A stretch of DNA of 64,000 bases, taken from Eubacteriales bacterium. GTDB taxonomy: Bacteria; Bacillota; Clostridia; Oscillospirales; CAG-382. Where the stretch lies: positions 62,001 through 126,000 of the forward strand of contig JAQWDK010000001.1 of assembly GCA_028705495.1 (NCBI GenBank), read 5' to 3'. Every line of letters begins with the position of its first letter. Within the stretch, counting starts at the first letter, position 1. The position numbers and the translations under genes are program-made. Positions 44,658-54,600 of this stretch are shown piece after piece. The notes under the pieces are model-generated. The model ran no database searches and had not been told where the DNA came from. It saw nothing but the letters and a program-made list of their open reading frames with translations.

Positions 44658-45488
44658 TCAGCCACGCTCCTTATTCTTAGATTTATTTTTCTTTCCGCGA
44701 CCGGGCGGCTGTTGGTGCTGTGGAACTGTTTTTTGCGTCTTTGGTTTTGCATCCGGCTCTGCGCGGTCGGGCTGTTTTTCCTCCCGCTTCTTAGCGTTCT
44801 GCGCCGTACGCTCCCGCAAAAACTCGCCAACAGACCTCGGTTTCTTAGTCACCCGTGTATCCCCTGCGGATAGCGATGGCATCTCTGAGCGAGGTTCGGA
44901 CGGACGCTCGGCTCCGCTCCTCGCCGGGGTAGGGTTTTGGGGTTGCTCCTTTGCGGCGGTATCCTGCGCCTTATCCGCTTCCGGTTGGTCATTTGTCGGA
45001 ACGCCGTCTTCACCGAGCAACTGATCAAGCAGCTTGTCGGCATCGTCACGGTCAAGCGTTTCGCGTTCGGTAGGTGTGGTTTCAACGGTTGCCAGTGGCA
45101 CAGCGGCGAACTCCAACCTGTCCATAATCCTGCTGATTTTGCTTGCGTCCTCGGCTTTCGCCATAACCTCAGACGTACCGTTTGGTGTGCCGCTTTTGTC
45201 TTTGAGTACGCAATAGACAACGCCGTAGCGTTTAGCTTCCTTTGCGAACTGCTCCAAGTCGCTGTTTTTAATGGCAAAGATTTTTGTTTCCTTGCCGCAT
45301 TTCAACATATTGACAAGCCGTTCTTTGCCGCGTAGCTTAGTCTTGCCGTCCGTGCCGTCGCTTTTGAACGCGGCAAGCAGAAACGCCGCAATGTTCTTCG
45401 CACCGGAACCGACAATGCGGATGGCGTAATCAACACCCTCTAAACTGATTCTTACAATTTGTTCTGCTGCGTCACCTGAATTGGTCAT
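44658..45488 (-). CDS. PcfB-family conjugation protein
   Basis: 276 residues. The N-terminal ~150 residues match PcfB/DUF3801: ISLEGVDYAIRIVGSGAKNI, RLVNMLKCGKETKIFAI, LEQFAKEAKRYGVVYCVLKD. The C-terminal half is a Pro/Glu/Lys-rich disordered tail ending in GKKNKSKNKERG. In pCF10, PcfB is an accessory factor of the coupling-protein complex. It starts 17 bp inside the 3' end of the relaxase gene with AAGGAG upstream. Confidence 0.88.
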   Translation of the reverse strand: MTNSGDAAEQIVRISLEGVDYAIRIVGSGAKNIAAFLLAAFKSDGTDGKTKLRGKERLVNMLKCGKETKIFAIKNSDLEQFAKEAKRYGVVYCVLKDKSGTPNGTSEVMAKAEDASKISRIMDRLEFAAVPLATVETTPTERETLDRDDADKLLDQLLGEDGVPTNDQPEADKAQDTAAKEQPQNPTPARSGAERPSEPRSEMPSLSAGDTRVTKKPRSVGEFLRERTAQNAKKREEKQPDRAEPDAKPKTQKTVPQHQQPPGRGKKNKSKNKERG

Positions 45489-46824
45489 ATCGGTTTTTCT
45501 CCTTCCTGTCTTGATTTAGAATTTGCTCTTGCCGCACTTTCTCGGTCTTATCCTTAATTTGCTGCGTACGGGCGGCAATATCGTCGCACAGCACCACCTC
45601 CTTTCGGACTTCGCCCATGCGGGTAGACAGAAGTGATATTTGCTCTTTAACCTCCGTAACCGTCGCTGTATCTTTGGGACGGCGTATTTTGTTGCGAAGC
45701 TCCTGCCGCTGGTCTGTGAGCATGTCGAGTTCCTCGGTCAATTTCCCCTTGTATGAAAAAAGCTGTTCTGACGTATCAATCTGATGACGGCAGAGCAGCG
45801 TAATCTCCTTTGAGATTTTATCTATTTTCAGCAAGTCCTCCCGATAGAGAAAGTGGATTTTGGACAGCAGTCGCGGCTTATTTTTCGGTATTTTGCCGAG
45901 CAGATACAGGTAGTGAACGTAAAGAGCTCGAAACCCTGTGAGCTTCTTTGCGGTTTTCAGATTGCCCTTAAATTTTGCCGTCACAATCCTTGGCTTGGGT
46001 TTGGATTCAGGGAGTTTCGGTCTGCCTTGCGTCCGCATCCGCTTGATAATATTATCTCTGGAATACTCGTCGCCGAGCTTGGTGGGTAATCGAGAAAACT
46101 GTTCCTTGCCGGCTGGTCTGACGGAGATATACTTGCCCAGCTTGACCTCGTACCCGCGCTTTTTCAGGTTTGCGATAAACTGGCTTTCAGTCATGCTCTG
46201 TGAAACGGCCTCGTCTACATCGGCTTTGAGTAACCCGCGCCATGTGGGACGACTATCGCGTTCGGCAACAATTTCGGCGTAATGCTTGGTGCGTCCGAAC
46301 TTTGGCTTTTCGATGACCGACAGCTCATATTCATGGCATAAACGGTCGGACACTTTTCGCATTTGCGCGTATGATTGTTTGCATGCGTGAAAGCGTTTTC
46401 CGTCAATAAAAGACGTGGAACACAACACGAAATGATTATGGAATTTTCCTGTGTTTAAGTGGGTTGCGATGAGAACCTGAAAACGGTCACCCCATAACTC
46501 CTGCGCCAGCTTTACGCCGATTTCATGCGCTGCGGAAGCGGTCACTTCGCCCTCGGCAAACGCTTGATACCCGTGGTATGCCAAGACGCGTAGTTGTTTG
46601 TCGCTGAGTTTCAATGAATTAGACATAGCGGCATATGCCGTTTCTGGTTGGCAGTTCAGTCCCGTGACAAAATATTTCTGCTCGGTTTTGGCATCGTCCG
46701 CGGCGTATTTCAGCACATCGTGCAAATCGCCGTATTGGGGATTTTCGGTTTTATCGGTGTTGACTACATAATCGACAAGGTGGTCGAGCCGCGAACGAAC
46801 CGTCCATATTTTCGTGACTGCCAT
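45472..46824 (-). CDS. Relaxase/mobilization nuclease (MOBP type)
   Basis: Start at the ATG at 46824, one base after the mobC stop. About 450 residues. The relaxase domain (1 to about 240) starts MAVTKIWTVRSRLDHLVDYV and carries the metal-binding HxH cluster ATHLNTGKFHNHFVLCSTS (about 120-138), then RFHACKQSYAQMRKVSDRL. The C-terminal part is a coiled coil (LTDQRQELRNKI, MGEVRKEVVLCDDI). It nicks the transfer origin and stays on the 5' end during transfer. The likely oriT lies 50-100 bp upstream of mobC. Confidence 0.92.
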   Translation of the reverse strand: MAVTKIWTVRSRLDHLVDYVVNTDKTENPQYGDLHDVLKYAADDAKTEQKYFVTGLNCQPETAYAAMSNSLKLSDKQLRVLAYHGYQAFAEGEVTASAAHEIGVKLAQELWGDRFQVLIATHLNTGKFHNHFVLCSTSFIDGKRFHACKQSYAQMRKVSDRLCHEYELSVIEKPKFGRTKHYAEIVAERDSRPTWRGLLKADVDEAVSQSMTESQFIANLKKRGYEVKLGKYISVRPAGKEQFSRLPTKLGDEYSRDNIIKRMRTQGRPKLPESKPKPRIVTAKFKGNLKTAKKLTGFRALYVHYLYLLGKIPKNKPRLLSKIHFLYREDLLKIDKISKEITLLCRHQIDTSEQLFSYKGKLTEELDMLTDQRQELRNKIRRPKDTATVTEVKEQISLLSTRMGEVRKEVVLCDDIAARTQQIKDKTEKVRQEQILNQDRKEKNRYDQFR

Positions 46825-46825
46825 G

Positions 46826-47149
46826 TCAACCGTTATCTCGTGGCAAACATACCGCTGTGAGTTTATCGGCAACCGCCGTTATGTTGTCGGCATGATGTTT
46901 GAACAACGGCGTGTCGAGCAGCCCTTGAGCATTTGCCTTATAGGCGATTTGATGAAGATTGTTGCCCAGCGCCCGCACCTCTCGGATGAGTGCGTAGTAG
47001 TCGGCGGGCGGTAATTCTACCGGGGTTTTATTGTTGCAAAGGGTACGCACATAACCCTCGCGGGACATTCCTGTGCGCTTGACTTTTTTATCGAGAGCCT
47101 GCATTTCAGCTTTGTTCATACGGACAATAAAGGCTTGAGTTCTGTTCAT
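46826..47149 (-). CDS. mobC: MobC-like relaxosome protein
   Basis: 107 residues. A ribbon-helix-helix-like N-terminus (AFIVRMNKAEMQALDKKVK, GMSREGYVRTL) is followed by the MobC signature ALIREVRALGNNLHQIAYKA. It helps the relaxase to open oriT. It directly precedes the relaxase gene and follows a non-coding region with two strong hairpins. Confidence 0.9.
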   Translation of the reverse strand: MNRTQAFIVRMNKAEMQALDKKVKRTGMSREGYVRTLCNNKTPVELPPADYYALIREVRALGNNLHQIAYKANAQGLLDTPLFKHHADNITAVADKLTAVCLPRDNG

Positions 47150-47159
47150 ATAGGGTTCC

Positions 47160-47315
47160 TTTCCGGCAGGGTTTCAGGGGCGCAGCCCTTGACAAGTCAA
47201 TCACCATCAGGGGTGATTGAGCCTTTTGTGATATCAAAAGGCAATGCTTGATAAGACGATAGACACTCCTAAAGCCTGCGCGTTTTTATTTCGGGTCATT
47301 ATTTTGCCGTAAGTG
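47160..47315. other. Candidate origin of transfer (oriT)
   Basis: The only sizeable gap in the mobilisation block, directly upstream of mobC. It has two perfect adjacent hairpins: TCAATCACC (47197-47205) with GGTGATTGA (47212-47220), and GCCTTTTG (47221-47228) with CAAAAGGC (47235-47242), each with a 6-base loop. An AT-rich tract with CTTGATAAGACGATAGACAC follows, where a nick site could lie. No experimental nick site is known, so the call rests on position and structure. Confidence 0.6.
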
Positions 47316-47510
47316 TCAGCGTTCGTAACCGCGCTCCCTCTGAACCGGAACAGCCTTAAAATCCACCCCCGTGAAATGGTCGGCGTCGAGGATATGATAG
47401 CCGTCAATCCATTGCTTATTAACAAGGCGCTCAGCCTCTATATGATTAGGTGCTTCTACATCCACTTCCATTTGAAGCGTTTCAGTAATGGTCACTTTAT
47501 ACTTTTTCAA
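47316..47510 (-). CDS. DpnD/PcfM-like small protein (copy 1)
   Basis: Start at the TTG at 47510, 6 bp after AAGGAGGGG. 64 residues beginning MKKYKVTITETLQMEVDVEA, with HIEAERLVNKQW in the middle, the pattern of DpnD/PcfM C-terminal domains. A neighbour of the same type follows upstream (47528-47695), so the pair looks like a tandem duplication that has diverged. Role unknown; such genes are common beside ICE primase genes. Confidence 0.75.
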   Translation of the reverse strand: MKKYKVTITETLQMEVDVEAPNHIEAERLVNKQWIDGYHILDADHFTGVDFKAVPVQRERGYER

Positions 47511-47527
47511 ATGAATCCCCTCCTTAT

Positions 47528-47695
47528 TTAATGGTGTTCGCGCCATTCCGACGGCTCAACATCAAAACTCACATCAAGCGTTTCTTGTTTTGAATAGGTT
47601 TGTTCCGCAATGCCGATTGCATCCTGCGGGTCATCTGCCAGCACCCATATACAACGCATGACCGTTTCAGTGATGTTTACTTTATACTCTCGCAT
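47528..47695 (-). CDS. DpnD/PcfM-like small protein (copy 2)
   Basis: Start at the ATG at 47695, with GAGGTGAA upstream; a longer frame begins inside the primase-like gene but has no support. 55 residues: MREYKVNITETVMRCIWVLA, then DDPQDAIGIAEQTYSKQE. Same KxxITET start as copy 1. It begins 7 bp after the primase-like gene. Confidence 0.75.
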   Translation of the reverse strand: MREYKVNITETVMRCIWVLADDPQDAIGIAEQTYSKQETLDVSFDVEPSEWREHH

Positions 47696-47702
47696 TTGAT
47701 TT

Positions 47703-48611
47703 TCACCTCGCTTCATTTCGTGATTTGTTGCGTTTATACCGCTCCGTATCCTCCCGCGCCGTGGATCGCAGAGAGGCACAGGCGGCTTTGGCTGTGCCCC
47801 GAAGATAATCCGACCGCTGGCATTTTCGTTTGTGTGCTTCGTCTTTCTCTGCGTAATAGTGACTTTGTAAAAACGCCGCAATCATCGCTTGCGGGTCGGC
47901 GTTGCACCAGTACGCCAGTTTGTTCATCAGGGCTTGGTCGGACGCACTTTCATCACCGCGGCGCTGTTCGCCGTTCCAGCAGGATCGCAGAACAGGGTCT
48001 CTGAGTAGCCCTCGTTGCAAAAAAGAATCCGCGCTTTGTGGTGAATCCACAGAATAGGATGGCGCAACGGTTTTCACCGGTTCGGACAAAAGATAGCGGT
48101 CGTGTATCCTTTGTAGTTCGGCAGAGCGGTTTTCAATGCGGCTATAATCGCCGTATAGATTGCCTGTCACGGTGAAATACCGTGCTTCGCTGTAAATCTC
48201 CACGAACCCGCCTTGCTTGCGGTGACGTTCGATATTGGCTGTATCGGCGGTAACAAAAATATGCAATCCATGACCGCTGGGGCTGGCCTCCGTGTAGGAA
48301 GCCAGCCTTTCAACAATCGTTTTTGCTTCGAGCTTGATAACTCCATTTTCGATTACATGGTCTAAATCCACGCCGTAAACACCACCGTCAAATTCATAAC
48401 CGATGCCTGCGGCAAGCCCGCGCCGCACACATTGTACAGCGTTTTCAAACGCGCCCCATGTGTCGGAAACACCGGACTTGGCGGGAATGCTCTTGAGCCG
48501 CAGCAAGCTTTCGGGTTGGAACGGTGCTTTAAGCGGCTCACCGACCACGCCCCACACAACCCAATTTGGCTTTCGTGTAAGCATATCGGGGATGTTGATA
48601 TATTGGTTCAT
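47703..48611 (-). CDS. Primase-polymerase-like protein (AEP/NrS-1 type)
   Basis: 302 residues. The motifs of an archaeo-eukaryotic primase-type catalytic core are visible: GIGYEFDGGVYGVDLDHV (DxD at about 76-78), YTEASPSGHGLHIFV (SGxGxH at about 106-111) and VEIYSEARYFTVTG. The C-terminal part (SASDQALMNKLAYWCNADPQ, AAFLQSHYYAEKDE) resembles the helical bundle that follows in NrS-1-like polymerases. It may prime complementary-strand synthesis after transfer. It overlaps the giant SNF2 gene stop by 4 bp. Confidence 0.8.
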   Translation of the reverse strand: MNQYINIPDMLTRKPNWVVWGVVGEPLKAPFQPESLLRLKSIPAKSGVSDTWGAFENAVQCVRRGLAAGIGYEFDGGVYGVDLDHVIENGVIKLEAKTIVERLASYTEASPSGHGLHIFVTADTANIERHRKQGGFVEIYSEARYFTVTGNLYGDYSRIENRSAELQRIHDRYLLSEPVKTVAPSYSVDSPQSADSFLQRGLLRDPVLRSCWNGEQRRGDESASDQALMNKLAYWCNADPQAMIAAFLQSHYYAEKDEAHKRKCQRSDYLRGTAKAACASLRSTAREDTERYKRNKSRNEAR

Positions 48612-51600
48612 CGGTCACGCCCCCGGTCTTTATTGGGCGCGTCCATTTCGCTCTCATCCGGTGAACCCTCTACCAGTTCAGGTTCACGTTTGTCGAGATT
48701 CAAAGCAATATTGACCTCCGCCAACCGCGCCGTTTTTTCGGCCAGATCCGCTTCTTGAGGAAAAGGTTTTTCCACTTCGGTTTTAGCATTCGCCATCTGT
48801 GTTTTTGCTTGTTCCAACTGTTCCTTACAGCTCGCCAGCTTCGGCTCCATGCCCTCTAAGGCGTTATCCAAGCGGGTGATGTTGCCGAAAGCGTTGTCGC
48901 CAAGCGGAACTGCGTGGGAGAGTGCGCTTTTTAGGGTGATGCGGTATTCGCGGCTGACCACATCAAAGGAAAGCTCCATATCGAAATTGCGGTAGCACCC
49001 AAGATGAATCGGTTCGGGGTTGGTCATGGATTTACAGGCTTCAAGAATCGCCGTTCCTGCCGATTTCTTGTCCTCCGGTGTGAATGGGATTCCTTTCACA
49101 ACCATCGGATAGCCGTCCGGCATAACCACGCCTTTGATGGTTTCAATGTCCTTTTCATATCCGGTAATGCGTTCGGTCAGCCGCTTGATTTCAGTGGGAT
49201 ACCGTTTTAGCAGCCTATCCTCCAAATCATACCGTTGGCTAAGATGACTGGCTTTGAGCAGTTTCAACTTGCTTACCTGCATTTCCAGCTCGCATTTCTC
49301 AATTATCATGGGATTGCCTGTGGCAAGCGCCTTGATTTCGGCATAAGATAACGCCTGCTCGTCAACGTCCTCCGCGCTGCGAACAGGCGATTTGCCCGTC
49401 ATGATTTGTGAGATGAACCGCTGTTTGGTTTCTATTAGCTGGTAGCTGTACGCATCAAAAGTCCCTGATGTGACATAGGTGTAAATGTGAACCTCCGGGT
49501 TGCGATTGCCCTGACGGATACCACGCCCGTTTTGCTGAGAAATATCCGACGGTCGCCACGGCACATCAAGACGGCTGATGGCGATAATGCGGTCTTGTAC
49601 GTTTGTGCCTGTTCCCATTTTCTGCGTACTGCCCATCAACACACGAACTTTGCCCTCGCGGACTTTGGCAAACAACTCTTTTTTACGCGCTTCGGTGTCA
49701 GCGTCATGGATAAACGCGATTTCCTCGGCGGGTACGCCTTTGGCGGTCAGCTTGGTTCGCAAATCGTCATAAACGCTGAAAGAACCATCTTTTTTCGGTG
49801 TGGATAAATCGCAAAAAACAAGCTGGGTCAGCCTGTCGGTTTTTCCTTCTTCCCAGTGCCGGAAGATATTCTCGGCGGCGATAGCAGACTTACCCTGCTC
49901 GTAATCGGTCAGCATGGGGTTCATCAATCTTTGGTCAAGAGCCAGCTTTCTGCCATCATTGGTTATGCAAAGCATATTGTCCTCATGGCTGTCTACCATT
50001 TTGTTTCGCACCTTTTCCGCGCGTTCAGCCAAATCCGATACCATCTCCTTTTGCATCTCGCTCGGCTCAACGACGATCGTGTGGAAATTCGCTTTTGGCA
50101 CGGGCAGATTGAGCATATCGGAGGTCTGAATGTCCGCCACCTCCCGGAACATATTCATCAGCTCAGGGAGATTATAAAACTTGGCAAAACGGGTCTTGGC
50201 GCGGTATCCGCTTCCTTCGGGGGAAAGCTCAATCGCTGTAACCGTCTCGCCAAACGTACTCGCCCACGCATCAAAGTGGTGCAGATTGTGCTTTCGCAGA
50301 GATTCGTATTGCAGATACCGTTGCAGGGAATAAAGCTCCACCATACTGTTGGAAATAGGGGTGCCTGTGGCGAAGATAACGCCGCGCCCTTCAGTCTGCT
50401 CGTCAAGGTAGCGGCACTTCATAAACATATCGCTGGATTTCTGCGCTTCGGTTTGAGCAACGCCGCCAACATTGCGCATTTTTGTGTAAAGGAACAGATT
50501 TTTGTAGCCATGCGCCTCGTCCACGAACAAGCGGTCAACGCCGAGTTCTTCAAAGGTCACCAAGTCGTCCTTGCGGCTTTGGTCGTTAAGCTTATCCAGC
50601 CGTAATTGCAAGGATTTCCGGCTCTTTTCAAGCTGCTTGACGGTGAAATTGTCGCCCTTGTTTTTCTTAGCGTCAGCGATACCGTCAAGTAAATCATCAA
50701 GCTGGTTTTCAAGAATCTGTCGTTGATATTCCGCGCTCATGGGGATTTTTTCGAACTGCGAATGCCCTATGACGACGGCATCATAGTCGCCTGTGGCAAT
50801 ACGAGCGCAGAATTTTCGACGGTTCTTCGGCTCAAAATCTTTTTTTGTGGCAACCAAAATGTTTGCACTCGGATAAAGCTGTAGCCATTCGGCGGCGAAT
50901 TGTTCGATGATATGGTTCGGCACAACCACCATGCTCTTATGGCACAACCCCAGCCGCTTCATTTCCATCGCAGCGGCAATCATTTCAAAGGTTTTTCCGG
51001 CACCGACTTCGTGCGCGAGGAGGGTGTTGCCGCCGTAGATAATGTGCGCCACAGCGTTTACCTGATGCTCACGCAGGTCGATGGTTGGGTTCATGCCAAC
51101 GAATTGAATATGCGAGCCGTCATATTCACGGGGGCGGGTGGCGTTGAAACGATCGTTATACAAGCGGGTAAGCGCGTTTCGGCGCTGAGGGTCTTTCCAT
51201 ATCCATTCGGCAAACGCCGTCTTGATTTGCTCCTGCTTCGCCTGCGCTATCATGGTTTCTTTTTTATTGAGTACGGCGGTTTTCTTGCCGTCTGCGTCCT
51301 CGACATAATCAAAAATCCTCACATCGCGCAGATTCAGTGATTCTTCTAAAATCTTGTAGGCGTTTGCTCTACCTGTGCCGTAGGTGTTGTATGCCCGCAC
51401 ATTGCTGCGGTCACCGGATTTCCCCTCAATACTCCATTCGGCGGTGTGCTGGGAATAATGCACCTTGATGTTCCATTGAGCATAGCGTGGGGTTTCGAGC
51501 AGTTCAAATATAAACTGCTGAACCATCTCCACGGGCAGCCATGTCGCGCCTAAACGAACGGAAATCTCAGCAGCGGTCAAGTCGGTGGGTTGGACGGCTT

Positions 51601-54600
51601 CCAAAGCGGCGACATTTACCGCAAAATCGGGATTGTTTGCAACCGCGTCCTTCACAGCACTCAGTTTTTCACGAACATTGCCCGAAAGGTATTCATCAGC
51701 CGTTACCCAGCGGTGACTTGTTGGGTCTTTGAAGATGATGCCCGAAAGCTCCCGTATCAGGGTTTCCTCCGGCATATTGGTTAGCCCAACCATATAGTCA
51801 AGGTCTACCCGCGCCATTTCGCCGAGGGATACCGCCAACGCCTCGCTTGCCGTGTCCACGTGGGTGATTTCCGTTTTCGGGCGAATCGTGCGCTTGTTGA
51901 ACATATCTGCTTTACGGAGTAGGTTACCGTCCTCGTCCACGACCTCCAACGCACCGAGCAGCGGAAAGCTGCTGTCGCTTCCGAACGCGGATATATTGGC
52001 GCGGGAGCTAATTAAGCCGTATTTCTTGGTGAAACCGTCGTATAGTCGGTTAAGTTTCACCTGTTCCGCTTGAATATCGCTTTCAGGATAATCCTCAGTC
52101 TGATACTCAATCAGCGTCCGAACACAGTCGCGTATGGCAATCATGCCCTTGATGCGGCTCTCGGTGGTAGCGGGTAATTCCTGTGGGTTCATGCGGCTGT
52201 TTTCACGGAAATAGACTTTGCCGTCTACGACTGTATAGGAAAAGTTGCGGACAGACGGATCGGCGGGGATAGAGTCGTTTGTTTCCTGCTCATCTTCATC
52301 GCGCTCGTATTCGATGATTTCCGCATGAATGTTTTGAATGGCTTCATCCAGCAGATCGGACAATTCACGGTCGGGGAACGGTATACAGGTCGTACTGTTT
52401 TCGTTGCCGTACATCCGCATTCCGCTGTCGTTTGACATGGTGCCGAGCATCATTTCTGGGTGTTCCACGAAATAGCTGTTAACGTCAAATCCTTCATCGG
52501 TTTTACCAAGATGAATCCAGTCAGGCTCGATGTTTACTATACGGTCACGCTTCTGTAAAAAGAGAATATCCGTTGTAACCTCGGTGCCTGCGTTCGCTTT
52601 GAAAGCGGTGTTGGGAAGTCGGATTGCGCCCAAAAGCTCTGCCCGCTGTGCAATATATTTCCGCACCAACGGATTTTGCTTGTCCATTGTGAACTTCGAT
52701 GTTACAAACGCGATAACACCGCCGGGACGTACTTTATCCAGCGTTTTTGCCACAAAATAATCGTGTATATGGAATTTGTGCTTATCATACTTTTTATCGC
52801 TGATACCATACCCGCCGAACGGTACATTACCGACCGCAAGGTCAAAGAAGCTGTCAGGCAGAGCGGTTTTTTCGTAACTTTGAATCGCAATGCTGTTCTT
52901 TTGATATAGTTGCTGCGCGATGCGTCCTGTGATGGGATCAATCTCAATACCGTAAACCTTGCTGTCGGACATCGAATCAGGCAACAACCCTTGGAAGTTT
53001 CCGATGCCACATCCGGGGTCGAGGATGTTTCCCGACTTGAATCCCATATTATCAACGGCTTTGTAAATGGCTTTGATAACGGCGGGGCTGGTGTAATGGG
53101 CGTTGAGAGTAGTTGCCCGCGCCGACTCGTATTCTTCGGGTGACAATGTGGTGTACAGCTCAATAAACTCGTTCTCCCAACCGGGGTTATGCTCTTTGAA
53201 CGCCGCATCCAGACTGCCCCATCCGACATACCGCGAAAGAATTTCCTGTTCCTCCGGCGTGGCAAGCCGTCCGTCAAATTCCAATTCATGCAGCAGATTA
53301 ATGGCCTCCATATTCGCCCGAAACTTCGCTTTTGCACCACCGTGGCCAAGGTTGTCATCGGTGATTTTATAATTGTGCCGCTGCTCCATCGGAACATCGG
53401 GAAACGCGTCGAAATAATTGACGCGGGCAGGCTTTTTCTTTTGTTCCCATGCGGGAACGATTGTGGGTTCATTTGGCTGTGGGGTGGTCACAACATATTC
53501 CACGCCGCCGATGTTCTCAATGTGTTGATTGTCCGCAAGCGGCGGTTCCTGTGTCGCTTCCGTTTTTACTATTGGCTCTTGAACAGGTGTATACAGACGG
53601 ATAAAATCAAGAGTTTCGCGCCTGAATATGGGAAATCCCGCATTCTGCTGAAAGGATATATCCTGTAAGCTGACGGTATTCCATTCCACGCTGACCGAAT
53701 CCACAATGAACATACGCCCTTGAATTTCATAGCGGTCGCCAACTTGCGGGATATATGGTTCTTCTGAATCCTCTGACGTTAAGCCGATATCCGCGTCTTC
53801 AATTTGTGGTTTTACTGTTTCAACTGATTCTGCTGTCAGTTCCATCAAGTGGTTGTTGGCTGGATTCTCGGCTACCTTGCGGTCAAATCCTTCACGGGAC
53901 ATTTCCTTTTGTATAAGCGGAAATTTCGTGTCAAACATATTGACTGTGGAATCATCAAAGGAAAGCACCTCATATTCATGTGTGCCGATATATACCGTAT
54001 CGCCCAGGTGATAAACAGGGCGACGATCATACAGCGCGGCAAGTTCCTCGTGGAAATGGTAGCCGTGATTGCGCTCAAATGAGCCTGTTGCCGCGCCTGC
54101 AATAGCTTTCATCGCGGTCATCAGCCTTTGCGTTTGCTGCGGGTCAGCTAAAATGGCTTCAATTTGTGCCACACTAACCGTATCGGCAATTTCCTCAAAG
54201 CCGTTTTCCGTTAGCTTGTCGTTGAGGTAATGGTTGTGTACATTCAATCCATTGAGAAAATCCACAATCCTCGGGACAAGGGTGCCGCGTTTTTCTGCCG
54301 GAGGCAAAGCGATAGCTGCATCCAAAACGGCGTTCTTTTGCCGCCACATCTCTTGATTTTCCTGATATTCAAGATACTGCGGATAAAAAATCTCTTTGTC
54401 CTGTGAGGATAATAGGCGGTCGGCAGCGATAAGCTCTTTAACGCGTTTGGCAACCTTATTCCACGTCACGGTATGCGTTACATCAGGTGCTAACAAATCA
54501 CCTTTTGTAAAGGTCATGCCTTTCGCGCTGTTGCTAATCCAAAAGCCCATATCATTCAAAGGGGAATGCCCACCGTCACCATAATGTTTTTTGAAAAACG

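Noticed and set aside
49856..50605. A 249-codon plus-strand frame opposite the SNF2 helicase
   Set aside because: It mirrors the helicase codons, with no start signal or family features.
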